The notes under the pieces are model-generated. The model was given only the letters and a program-made list of their open reading frames with translations, was not told the origin of the DNA and did not search any database. Positions 7,990 to 16,614 of a stretch of 64,000 bases of DNA are shown here, piece after piece; positions within the stretch are counted from its first letter, which is position 1, and every line of letters starts with the position of its first letter. Both the position numbers and the translations under genes were made by a program. This DNA comes from Dokdonella_A ginsengisoli (lineage in GTDB: Bacteria > Pseudomonadota > Gammaproteobacteria > Xanthomonadales > Rhodanobacteraceae): contig NZ_JBHSHD010000003.1 in assembly GCF_042652785.1 (NCBI RefSeq), positions 408,712 to 472,711 on the forward strand, written 5' to 3'.

Positions 7990-10332
7990 TCAATCCTCTT
8001 GCGGCTTTGCGTTCTGAGGAACGGGATAAGTGTGCGCCGGCGTGGGAGATGGCGATTCCGGTTGTGCCGGACGTGAATCTGCATCGCCCTGAACTCGCAA
8101 CGGCGCCAGCGACTCGAACTGACGACTGTAATCCACTGTCATCTGGCGCGTCTCGTCGACACTCGACACGACACGCGGCGTGATCAATACGATCAGCTCG
8201 GTGCGATCGCGATGATTGGTCGAATTTCCGAACAAGCTGCGCAGGATCGGAATCTTCGCCACACCGGGAAGACTGTTTGCCTGTTCGTTGGTGAACTCTG
8301 AAATCAACCCGCCCAGCAAAACGGTTTCGCCGCTCTGAACGGCAACCTGCGTCTGGATCTGGCGCTGATTGATCGGTGGGTTGTTGGTTCCCGTCGCGGG
8401 GATTCCCGGGCTGCTCACCTCTTGCTGCACATCCAGGTAAACCAATCCACCCGGATTGACGCGAGGCGTCACGGAAAGCTGCACGCCGGTGTTGAGATAT
8501 TGAACGCTGTTGTATGTCGCCGTCGTTCCGAAGCCGGCAACGGAAGTCTGAGTGACCGGAATCTGCTGACCCACGTTGATCTGCGCTTCCTGGTTGTTCG
8601 CTACAACCAACGAGGGAGCGGAAAGCGTCTTCGCCGTACCATTCGACTCGAGTGCGTTGATCGCCACTTCAAAATTCCTGTTGAGGAACGAGTAGTAGAA
8701 ACCCCCGGCACCATTGTTGTACGGAGCGATCGCTCCCGTAGCACCAACTTGAGACCTGTGCCTGTCCTGCTTGTTGCCGCGGAACCGAGCATCGTAATCC
8801 GTACCGTTTCCGACGGATCCTGTAGCAGTACCAATCAGACCGCCGAGATACCACTGCACTCCGAGATTGAGGTCTCCCTTGAGAACCACCTCGAGAATTC
8901 GAGCCTCGATCTGCACCTGCAGCGGCACCACGTCGAGCTTGCGAATCGCCGATTGAATGCTTTCCCATTCATAAGGCGTCGCCATGATCATCAGCTGATT
9001 GTTTTCCTCGATCGCCGAGATGCGGATGTCGGTTTCCCTCTTCGAGCCGGTTCCACCCCCACTTGTCGGCGTCGAGGTGGTGCTTGGAGTCGTCGCCGGC
9101 GCGTTCTTCTCCTGCGCCGATTGCTGCCGCAACGAGTTCTGGTAGTTCATCGCGGAACCCCCTGCTCCGCCGATGCCACCGACGGTCATCGGCCGCAGGC
9201 CCTGCCCGACTCTCCCCGACGTGCTGCTACGACGCGACGTACCGGAGGAAGCGCCGAGGAAAATCTGGCTCAAATAGTCGGCCAGATCCGGCGCCTTCAC
9301 GTTCTTGACGTTGTAGACGTACAACTGCACCGAATTCTCGGCACCGCCGCGATCGAGGCGGTACAGCCATTCCTCGGCCTGTTTCAGGTATTCCGGCTGC
9401 GGCGTGATCGCGACGATCGAGTTGGTCGATTCGATCGGCATGAAGCGGAACATGCCGGCCAGGGGCGACTCGCCTTCGGTGCCGAACAGCTTCTGCAGGT
9501 CCGGGATCATCTTGGCGACTTCGACGTGCTGTAGCGTGAACACGCCGATCGACATGCCGCGCATCCAGTCAACGTCGAACGTGTCGATCGTGCGCTGGTA
9601 GTTGTCGAGCTCGCTCGGCGTGCCGGCGAGCACGAGCAGGCTGCGGTTCGGATCGATCTGTACGAACGCATCCGCCTTCGCGTAGGGCTTGAGCAGCTTG
9701 GCCGTCTCGCTGGCCGAGATGTACTTGAGCGGGAAGATGCGCAGGCCATAGCCGGGCTGCTGCGAAGCGCCCAGGCGCGGCGTGAGCTTGCCCGGAATCG
9801 CGTCCTTCGCCTGCATCACCGTGTAGCGGCCGCCCTCGCGCACGAGCGCGTTGCCGGTCCACGACAGCAGCATTTCCAGCACCGGTAGCGCGTCCTCGCG
9901 ACGGATCGGCCGCGACGTGGAATAGGTCACGTTGCCGCCGACGTTCGGCGCAATCGTGTAGTTCTCCTGCAGCATGTCGCCGAGGATCGCCTTGACGACC
10001 GCCTGCACCGGCTGATTCTCGAAGTTGAACGTGACCTGCCCCTCGCCGCTCGGCGCCTTCGCCGCCGGCTGCGGATTGACGAACTTGCCGGTGCCGAGAT
10101 CGATCTCGGGCTTCGGCGGCGGGCGATTCGACTTCACGTCCGGGGTGACCGAGATGCCGTTGATGCTGTCGTCGGCCTTCATCGGCGGAGCAGGCTTCAG
10201 GATCGTCTCCGCGGTCAGGATGTCGCCGTCGCGCTTTCCTTCCTTCTTGCCCGGTGTCGCACAGCCGGCCAGCAAGGCCAGGCCGAGGACGGTCAGGAAT
10301 GTCGGGGTTCTCGATCGCACGTGGCTCTCCAT
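7990..10332 (-). CDS. gspD: Type II secretion outer-membrane secretin GspD (XpsD)
   Basis: Forms the multimeric outer-membrane channel of the type II secretion system. The 780-residue product starts at an ATG at 10332 that shares one base with the TGA of gspN. Residues 1-24 form a lipoprotein signal with lipobox LLAGC (Cys24), consistent with the lipoprotein nature of Xanthomonas XpsD. The N0 domain is at about 75-150 (VTFNFENQPVQAVVKAI), followed by N1-N3 domains. N3 carries a Gly/Ser/Thr-rich insertion of about 80 residues. The secretin core (about 490-720) includes VPLQVQIEARILEV, the gate region near VGQQIPVTQTSV, and SGETVLLGGLISE. It is the last gene of the operon. Loss of gspD would block export of all substrates. 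Confidence 0.97.
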   Translation of the reverse strand: MESHVRSRTPTFLTVLGLALLAGCATPGKKEGKRDGDILTAETILKPAPPMKADDSINGISVTPDVKSNRPPPKPEIDLGTGKFVNPQPAAKAPSGEGQVTFNFENQPVQAVVKAILGDMLQENYTIAPNVGGNVTYSTSRPIRREDALPVLEMLLSWTGNALVREGGRYTVMQAKDAIPGKLTPRLGASQQPGYGLRIFPLKYISASETAKLLKPYAKADAFVQIDPNRSLLVLAGTPSELDNYQRTIDTFDVDWMRGMSIGVFTLQHVEVAKMIPDLQKLFGTEGESPLAGMFRFMPIESTNSIVAITPQPEYLKQAEEWLYRLDRGGAENSVQLYVYNVKNVKAPDLADYLSQIFLGASSGTSRRSSTSGRVGQGLRPMTVGGIGGAGGSAMNYQNSLRQQSAQEKNAPATTPSTTSTPTSGGGTGSKRETDIRISAIEENNQLMIMATPYEWESIQSAIRKLDVVPLQVQIEARILEVVLKGDLNLGVQWYLGGLIGTATGSVGNGTDYDARFRGNKQDRHRSQVGATGAIAPYNNGAGGFYYSFLNRNFEVAINALESNGTAKTLSAPSLVVANNQEAQINVGQQIPVTQTSVAGFGTTATYNSVQYLNTGVQLSVTPRVNPGGLVYLDVQQEVSSPGIPATGTNNPPINQRQIQTQVAVQSGETVLLGGLISEFTNEQANSLPGVAKIPILRSLFGNSTNHRDRTELIVLITPRVVSSVDETRQMTVDYSRQFESLAPLRVQGDADSRPAQPESPSPTPAHTYPVPQNAKPQED

Positions 10333-11096
10333 CACTTCTTCTCGGTCGCGGGCTTGTTCCCGCCGTTGCGCAGGCGTTCGGCATCTTCACGCATCTGCCG
10401 ACGCCGCTCTTCGATCCGACGCGCCAGATCGGCGCTGCTGCCGGACGCGTCTTCCTTCGCATTGGAGCCGGTCTTGGCACCGCCGGCGGCTCCCTTGCCG
10501 GGTACCGCCGGCGCCTTGCCGCCGGCGGCCGGCCTGGCCGGTGCGCGCGGCGCCGGCTTCGGCGGCGCGGGCTGCACGACCGAAGTTTCCAGTGCAACCT
10601 CGGTCGTTTCGTTCGCGGCGCTCTTGAACACGACGCCGCGCGGTTTGACGTCGACCAGGGTCCAGCTCGCCTGTTCGCCCTCCAGCGGCATTCCGACCCG
10701 CAGGGCCACCGCTTGGTTCCGGGACTTGTCCTGCACCATCGCGATGCGCACGTTGTTGGCGTCGTCGAGAATGACACCGGTCAGCGCGATGTTCAGCGGA
10801 CTGGGCGGCGCGGCTTCTTCCGTACCCTCCCCGTCGCCGGCGCTCACCGGCGTCGGCTGGCGGTCCTCGTTGAACAGCGGGTGCTCCTCGATGCTCGCGA
10901 ACGCCGATGCCGACGGCAGCTGCACCGGCTTGCTGTCGATCGCGCCGATCTGCGAGTGATTCGCCTCGCCCTCGGAGTCGGGAGCCCAGCCGTAGCCGCG
11001 ACCGAAGCCGGCGTACTGCACCACGGCCAGCAGCGCCAGCACGCCGCAGACGCCGGCGAGACCGTTCGTGACGAGACGGGCGGTCTGTACGTTCAT
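10332..11096 (-). CDS. gspN: Type II secretion protein GspN/XpsN (GspC-like)
   Basis: A bitopic inner-membrane protein that links the inner-membrane platform to the secretin. The 254-residue product starts at an ATG at 11096, with ATGA overlap to gspM. It has one membrane helix near residues 10-27 and a GspC-like homology region at about 75-160 (FNEDRQPTPV, then PLNIALTGVILDD and a RVGMPLEG turn). The tail is Ala/Pro-rich and ends in an Arg/Glu-rich helix (residues 170-254). In the xps operon the gene in this position, between M and D, is XpsN and stands in for GspC. That is the basis for the name; the domain itself is GspC-like. Confidence 0.88.
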   Translation of the reverse strand: MNVQTARLVTNGLAGVCGVLALLAVVQYAGFGRGYGWAPDSEGEANHSQIGAIDSKPVQLPSASAFASIEEHPLFNEDRQPTPVSAGDGEGTEEAAPPSPLNIALTGVILDDANNVRIAMVQDKSRNQAVALRVGMPLEGEQASWTLVDVKPRGVVFKSAANETTEVALETSVVQPAPPKPAPRAPARPAAGGKAPAVPGKGAAGGAKTGSNAKEDASGSSADLARRIEERRRQMREDAERLRNGGNKPATEKK

Positions 11097-11719
11097 TTGC
11101 CGCCCCCCTTCGCCGCCTTGGCGCCGGCCTGACGCAGATAGCCGGACAGGTTGAAGCGCACGTCGAGCGGACTCGCCACCGTCTTCGCGCCCGGCGGCGT
11201 GTAGGTCTGCTGCTTGTAGATCATCACCTGGTCGACGAACAGGTAGGGTTTCCCGTTCTCCAGATCGTAAAGGATCGCCGCCAGCGGTTCGAGGTCGCAC
11301 TTCAGACGCGCCTGAACGGTGACGCGCTTGTACACCTCGTCGTCCGGACCGCTGAAGTTCTGCGTGCCGACGCTCTGACAGCGCTTCTCGTCCTTGGCAT
11401 GGTCCTTCAGCGACTGGTTCAGGCGCTGGATCAGCGCAGCCGACGCGGCATTCGCATCCGCCTCGGACAGGAACGCCTGATTGCCCTGCTCGTAATCCTT
11501 GACCTCGGCCAGGCGCTTCTCGATCTCGGGCTTCTCGGCCGTGGTCTGACGGAACCGCAGCTGCTGCTCGCGCAGGTCCCGCATGTCCGCGCGGAACTGC
11601 AGGTGCGGTGCCACGAACCACCAGTGCACGCCGATCAGATAGACCAGCATGAGCACGATCAGGAGCAGCACGATCGCGAGGAAGCGGCCGTCCTTGGGCT
11701 GGAAGCGACTAGTCTTCAC
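11093..11719 (-). CDS. gspM: Type II secretion protein GspM (XpsM)
   Basis: An inner-membrane assembly-platform protein that pairs with GspL. I place the start at a GTG at 11719, which lies inside the last codons of gspL (11-base overlap), and not at the longer in-frame ATG that would run through gspL. The 208-residue product has a short cytoplasmic tail and a membrane helix at about 12-32 (FLAIVLLLIVLMLVYLIGVH). A coiled-coil stretch (RADMRDLREQQLRFRQ) and a periplasmic ferredoxin-like domain follow, ending near GYLRQAG. It overlaps gspN by four bases. Confidence 0.9.
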   Translation of the reverse strand: MKTSRFQPKDGRFLAIVLLLIVLMLVYLIGVHWWFVAPHLQFRADMRDLREQQLRFRQTTAEKPEIEKRLAEVKDYEQGNQAFLSEADANAASAALIQRLNQSLKDHAKDEKRCQSVGTQNFSGPDDEVYKRVTVQARLKCDLEPLAAILYDLENGKPYLFVDQVMIYKQQTYTPPGAKTVASPLDVRFNLSGYLRQAGAKAAKGGGK

Positions 11720-13208
11720 GCACGGCCTCCGCGTCCTTGCCCGGATCGTTGCCGGCGGCGCGCTTGTCGCGCTCGGCCTTTTCCTGTGCCGCCTTCTCCT
11801 GCGCGGCCCGGCTCGGCGGCGGGCGCCTGGGCGCATTCGCGGCGGAACCGCGCTTGTCCTCGGCGGACGGCGCGGACCCGGGCTTCTTCGAGCGATCGTT
11901 GGCCGGCGGCACGTCGAGGACGGTCTTGGGCTTGTCTGTCGGCTTGGCCGCCGGTTTCGCGGCCGGCTTGGCCGGATCCGCCTTCGCGCCGGCCGGCGGC
12001 CTGGCCGCCTCCGGCTTGCCGGTTTCCGCCGGCTTGGCAGCGGCGCCCTTGGGCGCGGCCGCTGCCGCAGTCTTCGGCGCCGGAGCCGGATCGCATTCCT
12101 TCAGCTCCGCATTGATCTGGAAGCGCTCCTTGCCGGTGCGCGCATCCGGCTGCACCTGGCCCTGGAAACCCGGGTTGCCCAGGCACGGCGAGGCGGCCAG
12201 CAGGGCGATCAGCTTGGCCGCTTCCTGGCCCTGGCCCTGCAGCTGCACCTGCTTGTTCTCGATCTGCAGGCGTTCGAGATAGGTATCTTCCGGAACGCGC
12301 TCGGTCAGGTCGTTGATCAGCGCGACGGTCAGCGGCCCCTTGCGCTTGCGGTCGGTCAGGAAGTTCGCTCCCGAAATGGAATCGGCCAGCGTCTTGCGCA
12401 GCGCCGCGACCTGCTTGGCCTCGACGCCGGCCTTGTCGACCTCCGCGCGCATCGACTCGACCGCCGCGGCGCGGTTGGCCAGCGACTCGTTCATGTTGAC
12501 GATGAGCAGGATCACGGCGAGCGCGGCGAGGCCGAGATTCAGCGGCAGACGCATGTCGCGCCGGCGCGCGCGGCGCTCCGGCGGCAGCAGGTTGGTGTGC
12601 CGGCGCCCGCTGCCGGGCGTGCCCTTCCAGCTGTCGACGGCATCGAGGTCGGCGGCCCCGGCCGGCAGCGCCGACAGCTCCTGGTCGAGCTGCGCGCGCG
12701 GAATCAGCACTAGCTCCACCTGCACGCTGCGGCCGTTCGCGTCGCGGCCGATCACCCGGCTGTCGAAATAGACCTGGTCGGCCTTGAACGGCGTCTGCCG
12801 GTCCATCTCGAACGAGAGCACCTGGCGCAGGTTGTCCTCGGCCGCGGCCGGCAGGCTCAGCGTGCGCGTGAGCACCCGCTCGGCCGGAATGCAGAACACG
12901 GCGCGCACCATCGGATCGTCGATCGCCTCGCGCAGGCGCCGGAACTCGGCCACCTGCGCCTCCGCCGGCAGGTCACGGCGGATGCGTGCGTATTCGCGGA
13001 TTCCCGCACCGTGCTCGCGCCAGACCACAATCTCCTCGCCGCGCAGGTCGAGCAGCAGCGATTCGGAACGCTCGGTCAGCACCTTGCGCCAGCGTTCCGG
13101 CAGGCAGGCGAGCAGTTCGCGCCCCCACCAGGCGAAGAATCCCGGCAGCGGCGTCTTGGCAAGGCGCGTCCGCAGACGCGCGAGTTGTCTGTCGAGGGCA
13201 GGATTCAC
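11709..13208 (-). CDS. gspL: Type II secretion protein GspL (XpsL) with a long Ala/Lys/Pro-rich C-terminal tail
   Basis: GspL recruits the ATPase GspE to the inner membrane and pairs with GspM. The 499-residue product starts at a GTG at 13208. It has an actin-like cytoplasmic domain (about 30-200, with LLLDLRGEEIVVW and FCIPAERVLTRTL), a membrane helix near 220-240 (LALAVILLIVNM-type), and a periplasmic domain to about residue 375. Beyond that is a tail of about 125 residues, almost entirely Ala, Lys, Pro, Gly and Asp/Glu with repeated KPA and AKP units. Typical GspL proteins are near 370-400 residues and lack this tail. The tail is directly in frame and shares bases with the start of gspM, so it is not an assembly artefact of a wrong stop, as far as can be seen. 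Confidence 0.92.
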   Translation of the reverse strand: MNPALDRQLARLRTRLAKTPLPGFFAWWGRELLACLPERWRKVLTERSESLLLDLRGEEIVVWREHGAGIREYARIRRDLPAEAQVAEFRRLREAIDDPMVRAVFCIPAERVLTRTLSLPAAAEDNLRQVLSFEMDRQTPFKADQVYFDSRVIGRDANGRSVQVELVLIPRAQLDQELSALPAGAADLDAVDSWKGTPGSGRRHTNLLPPERRARRRDMRLPLNLGLAALAVILLIVNMNESLANRAAAVESMRAEVDKAGVEAKQVAALRKTLADSISGANFLTDRKRKGPLTVALINDLTERVPEDTYLERLQIENKQVQLQGQGQEAAKLIALLAASPCLGNPGFQGQVQPDARTGKERFQINAELKECDPAPAPKTAAAAAPKGAAAKPAETGKPEAARPPAGAKADPAKPAAKPAAKPTDKPKTVLDVPPANDRSKKPGSAPSAEDKRGSAANAPRRPPPSRAAQEKAAQEKAERDKRAAGNDPGKDAEAVRED

Positions 13209-13216
13209 GGCGGATT

Positions 13217-14230
13217 CTAAGAAGCTTCCCCATCGCGCCAGCGCAGGATCGAGTACGGCCGTCCGCCCGTACCGACCCCGCCCATGCGGATGGTGGCATC
13301 CAAGGTTGTGCTGGCGCCGTTCGGCAGCTTCGCACGGGACTTCACACTATACGTCAGCCCCCCGCCGCCCGCCATGAGCGGGGTGCCGTCCGGCAGGGTC
13401 AGCCCGGCGCCGGCGAGATCGTTGGGGGACATCGACTGGCGCATCTGGATCAGCGCCTGCAGCTCTTCCGGCGAGGATTCAGGGAACATCGCCTGCAGCG
13501 CTTCCAGCGGCGCCGCGCCGGCGCTGGGCGAGGAACGGCCGGAATAGATCGTCAGCGCCGGTTCGACCTTGGAAAACAGGTCGTAGTTCATGCCGAACAC
13601 CTGCTGCAGCTCGGAAACGGTGTCGAACGGCGCGTTCTTTGGCCCGTAGGACAGGCCGGCAGCCTTGTAGTCGTCGATTTCGGCGCCGTTGGGCTGGCTC
13701 AGGTCGTCGGGATCGCACCAGTCGGCGATCGCCGCGCCGAGCGCCTCGGCCTGTTCCAGCGGCACCCCTTTCGACATGAACAGGTTCACCAGGATGTTGG
13801 AACCCATCGTTCCTCCCGCCGCGCCCGTACCGGTGCCCGCGCCGGCGCTCATGCCCGAGTTGCACGCCGAATTGAGGTCGATCTTGCCCGATTCGTCGGT
13901 GATCTGGACTTCGATCTCGGCGCCGCCGTAGTTGAAGCGGTACGGGCGGCCGTCGCCGACCCAGCGCTCGATCGGATCGGCCTTGCGCAATTCGTAGACG
14001 GCGAGATTGAGCCCGGCCTCGGCCGCGTAGCGCGCCTGCGTGGTGTCGAACATGTGCCGCGCCTGCAGGTTCTCGGTGCGCGCGATCAGCGAAAAGCTGC
14101 CGAGCAGGATCGCCAGCATCGCGATGACCCACAGCACGAGCACGAAGGCCACGCCGCGCGTCCGCGCCGGCGCGAACGCCGGGCGGGCGCGCCGTTTCGG
14201 CGGGCGGACGGGGATCGCGGCGGCGCTCAT
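13217..14230 (-). CDS. gspK: Type II secretion minor pseudopilin GspK (XpsK)
   Basis: The tip pseudopilin of the secretion pseudopilus. The 337-residue product has a prepilin leader of 26 residues ending in RTRG, with cleavage before VAFVLVLWVIAML. The Glu normally at mature position 5 is replaced by Leu, as is usual for GspK. The large C-terminal globular domain (about 250 residues) includes an alpha-helical insertion with two helix-hairpin-helix-like turns (SVSELQQVFG, PEELQALIQMRQ). The start ATG overlaps the gspJ stop (ATGA), and gspL begins eight bases after its stop. Confidence 0.94.
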   Translation of the reverse strand: MSAAAIPVRPPKRRARPAFAPARTRGVAFVLVLWVIAMLAILLGSFSLIARTENLQARHMFDTTQARYAAEAGLNLAVYELRKADPIERWVGDGRPYRFNYGGAEIEVQITDESGKIDLNSACNSGMSAGAGTGTGAAGGTMGSNILVNLFMSKGVPLEQAEALGAAIADWCDPDDLSQPNGAEIDDYKAAGLSYGPKNAPFDTVSELQQVFGMNYDLFSKVEPALTIYSGRSSPSAGAAPLEALQAMFPESSPEELQALIQMRQSMSPNDLAGAGLTLPDGTPLMAGGGGLTYSVKSRAKLPNGASTTLDATIRMGGVGTGGRPYSILRWRDGEAS

Positions 14231-14958
14231 CGCGACCGCCCCGAGCGGGAGCGCATCCCGCCCATGTTGCTCTGCAGACCCACGCCGCGCAGCGTCTGTC
14301 CCGGCCGGTTCACGCGCATCGCGCCCACGTCGAGCATCAGCGGAATCTCCATCTCCGGAAACTCGACGTGCGCCTGCGGCTGCATGCGCACCACGATGCG
14401 CACCATCACCGGCGTCACGCTCGGATCCTCCCAGTCGTCGAGCCAGTCGGTCAGCTCGCCGTTTTCGTCGAGCATGCGGTACTCGAAACGGCCCTCGGCG
14501 ATCTGGTCGAGCAGGACCACCGGCTCGTTGCCCGACTTCTCCTCGGGGTCGAAGCCGTTCAGCATCTCGTTGCCGAACATCAGCTGGCGCCCGCCGCTGC
14601 GGTTGCCGGCGAATTCCAGCGTCTGCACGTAGGCGCCGCCCTTCGACAGGTAGCCCGGCATCGGCGCGACGAAGCGCATGAGCTTGCCGTCGCCCTCGAA
14701 CACGATGTTCGTGTTCTCGTTTTCGTCGGTGCCAAAGGACAGCGGCATGATGCGGCTGATCTGGCGGCGCAGGAATTCCTGCGCCACGCGTACGCGATTG
14801 GTGCGATCGATCGCCGCCTCGCCCGAATGCATCGCGTTGACGGCGGTGCGGATCGCGCCATAGGTGCCGGCCAGCAGCAGCGCCAGCAGCAGGATCGCGA
14901 GCATTACCTCGAGCAGGGTGAAGCCCCGCGCACGCGACGGCGGAAAGGGCCGCGTCAT
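14227..14958 (-). CDS. gspJ: Type II secretion minor pseudopilin GspJ (XpsJ)
   Basis: A minor pseudopilin that forms the tip complex with GspI and GspK. The 243-residue product starts at the ATG at 14958 (ATGA overlap with gspI); the longer open frame upstream is a shadow. The leader MTRPFPPSRARG is followed by mature FTLLEVMLAILLLALLLAG, with Glu at position +5. The C-terminal domain has the expected beta-rich pattern (SFGTDENENTNIVFEG, LLDQIAEGRFEYRML, VRIVVRMQPQ) and a tail rich in Arg, Gly and Met. Confidence 0.94.
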   Translation of the reverse strand: MTRPFPPSRARGFTLLEVMLAILLLALLLAGTYGAIRTAVNAMHSGEAAIDRTNRVRVAQEFLRRQISRIMPLSFGTDENENTNIVFEGDGKLMRFVAPMPGYLSKGGAYVQTLEFAGNRSGGRQLMFGNEMLNGFDPEEKSGNEPVVLLDQIAEGRFEYRMLDENGELTDWLDDWEDPSVTPVMVRIVVRMQPQAHVEFPEMEIPLMLDVGAMRVNRPGQTLRGVGLQSNMGGMRSRSGRSR

Positions 14959-15557
14959 CGCGTGCCCCCGCCGAAGCGCGGATTGGCCATCGCGCCCTGC
15001 TGCTGGTTCAGGCCGACGCCGGGCATGCCGTTGTTCGGATCGGGATTCTGCGCACGCAGGGTGCTGAAGGTCGCGGTGCGCGGGCGACCGCCGAAGCGAC
15101 CGCCCCAGAAGACCGTGAGGTCGATCTGGTAGAGATCGAACGGCGACGCCTGCATGCCGCCGCCGAGGCCGGCGTTCGACACCGACGACTGCCCGTTGCG
15201 CTGCGCGCCGCCGACGGCCTGGTTGCCGGCCGCCAGCGTCTGCTGCTGCGGCGGCGGTTCGATCGCGGCCGGATCGACCTGCTGGATGTCGAGTTCCCAG
15301 CCGTAGACGTCGTCGAAGCGGCCGCTGCTGCGGCCCGGTTCGATCGGCTCGCCGACGCCGACGACGTCGAGCTTGGATTGCGCCCACAGCGCGGCCATCG
15401 TGTAGTCCGACGACTGCCGTGTGTTGCGCATCGAGCCGGCCAGCACCTGCATCAGCACGCCGATGCCGATCGCGAAGACGAGAAAGGCCGCGACCATCTC
15501 GATCAGGCTGAAGCCGCGCATGCGGCGTGCGTTGGCTGGGGGGCGCTGGCGATTCAT
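14955..15557 (-). CDS. gspI: Type II secretion minor pseudopilin GspI (XpsI)
   Basis: A minor pseudopilin that nucleates the tip complex. The 200-residue product has leader MNRQRPPANARRMRG and mature FSLIEMVAAFLVFAIGIGV with Glu at +5. It is longer than the common 120-140 residue GspI proteins. The extra length is a Pro/Gln/Gly-rich segment in the middle (about 105-150, IEPPPQQQTLAAGNQA and following). The beta strand IDLTVFWGG near 160 is in the usual position. It starts 28 bases after the gspH stop, the largest gap within the pseudopilin block apart from gspF-gspG. Confidence 0.92.
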   Translation of the reverse strand: MNRQRPPANARRMRGFSLIEMVAAFLVFAIGIGVLMQVLAGSMRNTRQSSDYTMAALWAQSKLDVVGVGEPIEPGRSSGRFDDVYGWELDIQQVDPAAIEPPPQQQTLAAGNQAVGGAQRNGQSSVSNAGLGGGMQASPFDLYQIDLTVFWGGRFGGRPRTATFSTLRAQNPDPNNGMPGVGLNQQQGAMANPRFGGGTR

Positions 15558-15585
15558 CGGAAAGAGTGGACCGCGCGAACCGCGG

Positions 15586-16146
15586 CTAGTTCGCTTCCGG
15601 CGCTTCGTCGAGCGCGATTTCGCCGGTCAGCCAGGCGACGTTGACGCGCCACTCGCGCTGGCCCTGCAGCACCGAGATGTGGCCGCCGGTCGAACTTCCG
15701 TCCGGGAAGAAGCGGATGCCGCCCGAATTGCCGCCGGTGACCTCCGTCTCGGCCGTGGTCAGGCGCAGGTTCATGCCCTTGGGCAGCTTGACGGCGCCCT
15801 TGCCGGGCGCGGTGTAGGAATTGTTGTCCAGATCGAGCAGCAGGACCGACTGCTTGCCCTTCACGATCGCCTGTCCGCGCGTGTAGCGCAGCGCCGCGAC
15901 GAGATCGCGGCTGGCGCCGCGGATCTTGGCGCTCTGCAGGCTCTTGGAAAAAGAGAACGTCACCGCCGTCAGCGCGATCGCCAGCAGCACGATCACCGCC
16001 ATCAGTTCGACGAGGGTGAAGCCGTTCGCGCGACTGCGCGCGAACGGCTGGGAATGGGGAATCGGGAAACGGGAATCGGAAGAGCGCGCGGGTGCGACCG
16101 CTCTTCCCCATTCCCCATTCCCTATTCCCGATTCCCGGCTTTTCAT
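15586..16146 (-). CDS. gspH: Type II secretion minor pseudopilin GspH (XpsH) with a 42-residue repeat-encoded leader
   Basis: A minor pseudopilin of the secretion pseudopilus. The 186-residue product starts at the ATG at 16146, which overlaps the gspG TGA. No other start codon exists before the cleavage site, so the prepilin leader is 42 residues, ending ARSRANG, with mature FTLVELMAVIVLLAIAL and Glu at +5. Codons 2 to about 32 are encoded by a GGGAATCGGGAATGGGG-type repeat and its inverted partner (protein SRESGIGNGEWG and RFPIPHSQ). Sister pseudopilins here have leaders of 12-26 residues. The C-terminal domain has the usual GspH form (RGQAIVKGKQSVLLLDLDNN, GIRFFPDGSSTGG). The leader is probably still cleaved, since the cleavage motif is intact. 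Confidence 0.93.
   Translation of the reverse strand: MKSRESGIGNGEWGRAVAPARSSDSRFPIPHSQPFARSRANGFTLVELMAVIVLLAIALTAVTFSFSKSLQSAKIRGASRDLVAALRYTRGQAIVKGKQSVLLLDLDNNSYTAPGKGAVKLPKGMNLRLTTAETEVTGGNSGGIRFFPDGSSTGGHISVLQGQREWRVNVAWLTGEIALDEAPEAN
16020..16049. repeat. 12-bp perfect inverted repeat within gspH
   Basis: agccgttcgcgc (16020-16031) is complementary to gcgcgaacggct (16038-16049), with a six-base spacer. It encodes part of the gspH leader (PFARSRANG) right at the prepilin cleavage site and directly abuts the larger inverted repeat at 16050-16138. Confidence 0.8.
16050..16138. repeat. Xanthomonad-type GGGAATCGGGAATGGGG inverted repeat inside gspH
   Basis: Two arms of about 37-40 bases (16050-16086 and 16099-16138) each contain several copies of gggaat(c/g)ggg and converge on a perfect aagagcg/cgctctt junction around a 12-base spacer. 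The arms are imperfect complements that differ in repeat register. Such short repeats are familiar from intergenic DNA of Xanthomonas, Stenotrophomonas and Lysobacter; here the copy is within coding sequence. Confidence 0.8.
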
Positions 16147-16568
16147 TGCCAGTTGCCGTAGTCCTGGTTCACGCCATCGCCGCCGGCCTGGCCGTCCTTG
16201 CCGAGGAAGACGATGTCGAAGTCGCCGTGCTCGCCGGGCGACTTGTACTGGAACGGACGGCCGAACGGATCCTTCAGGTCGGATTCCTTCGCGTACGGCC
16301 CCTGCCAGTTCGAGGCATTGCCCGGCTTGCTGACCAGATCCTCCAGGCGCGCCGGCGGCGAGCCGTTGTCCAGCGCATAGCCTTCGATCTTTCCGGCCAG
16401 CGCCTGCACCTGCGCCTTGCCCGAGCCGTACTTGCCCTTGTCGACGTTCTTGCCGACCTGCTGCACGACGATGCCCGCGACGATGCCGATCAGCACGATC
16501 ACGGCCAGCATCTCGATCAAGCTGAAGCCCGCCGCGCGCGGCAGGCGATGGTTACGCTTTGCTTTCAT
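16143..16568 (-). CDS. gspG: Type II secretion major pseudopilin GspG (XpsG)
   Basis: The main subunit of the secretion pseudopilus. The 141-residue product starts at the ATG at 16568; upstream in-frame codons are not supported. Leader MKAKRNHRLPRAAG is followed by mature FSLIEMLAVIVLIGIVAGIVV, with Glu at +5. The C-terminal domain carries the expected NGSPPARLEDLV loop, the KDPFGRPFQYKSPGEHG segment, and the calcium-binding-loop-like GDFDIVFLGKDGQAGG. It ends GNWQ. Length and motif layout match GspG. It is cotranscribed with gspH (four-base overlap) and follows gspF after 46 bases. Confidence 0.97.
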   Translation of the reverse strand: MKAKRNHRLPRAAGFSLIEMLAVIVLIGIVAGIVVQQVGKNVDKGKYGSGKAQVQALAGKIEGYALDNGSPPARLEDLVSKPGNASNWQGPYAKESDLKDPFGRPFQYKSPGEHGDFDIVFLGKDGQAGGDGVNQDYGNWQ

Positions 16569-16614
16569 CTCTGCTTCCTCTTCTACGAACCCCGAACCCG
16601 AAATTCCGTCGTTC

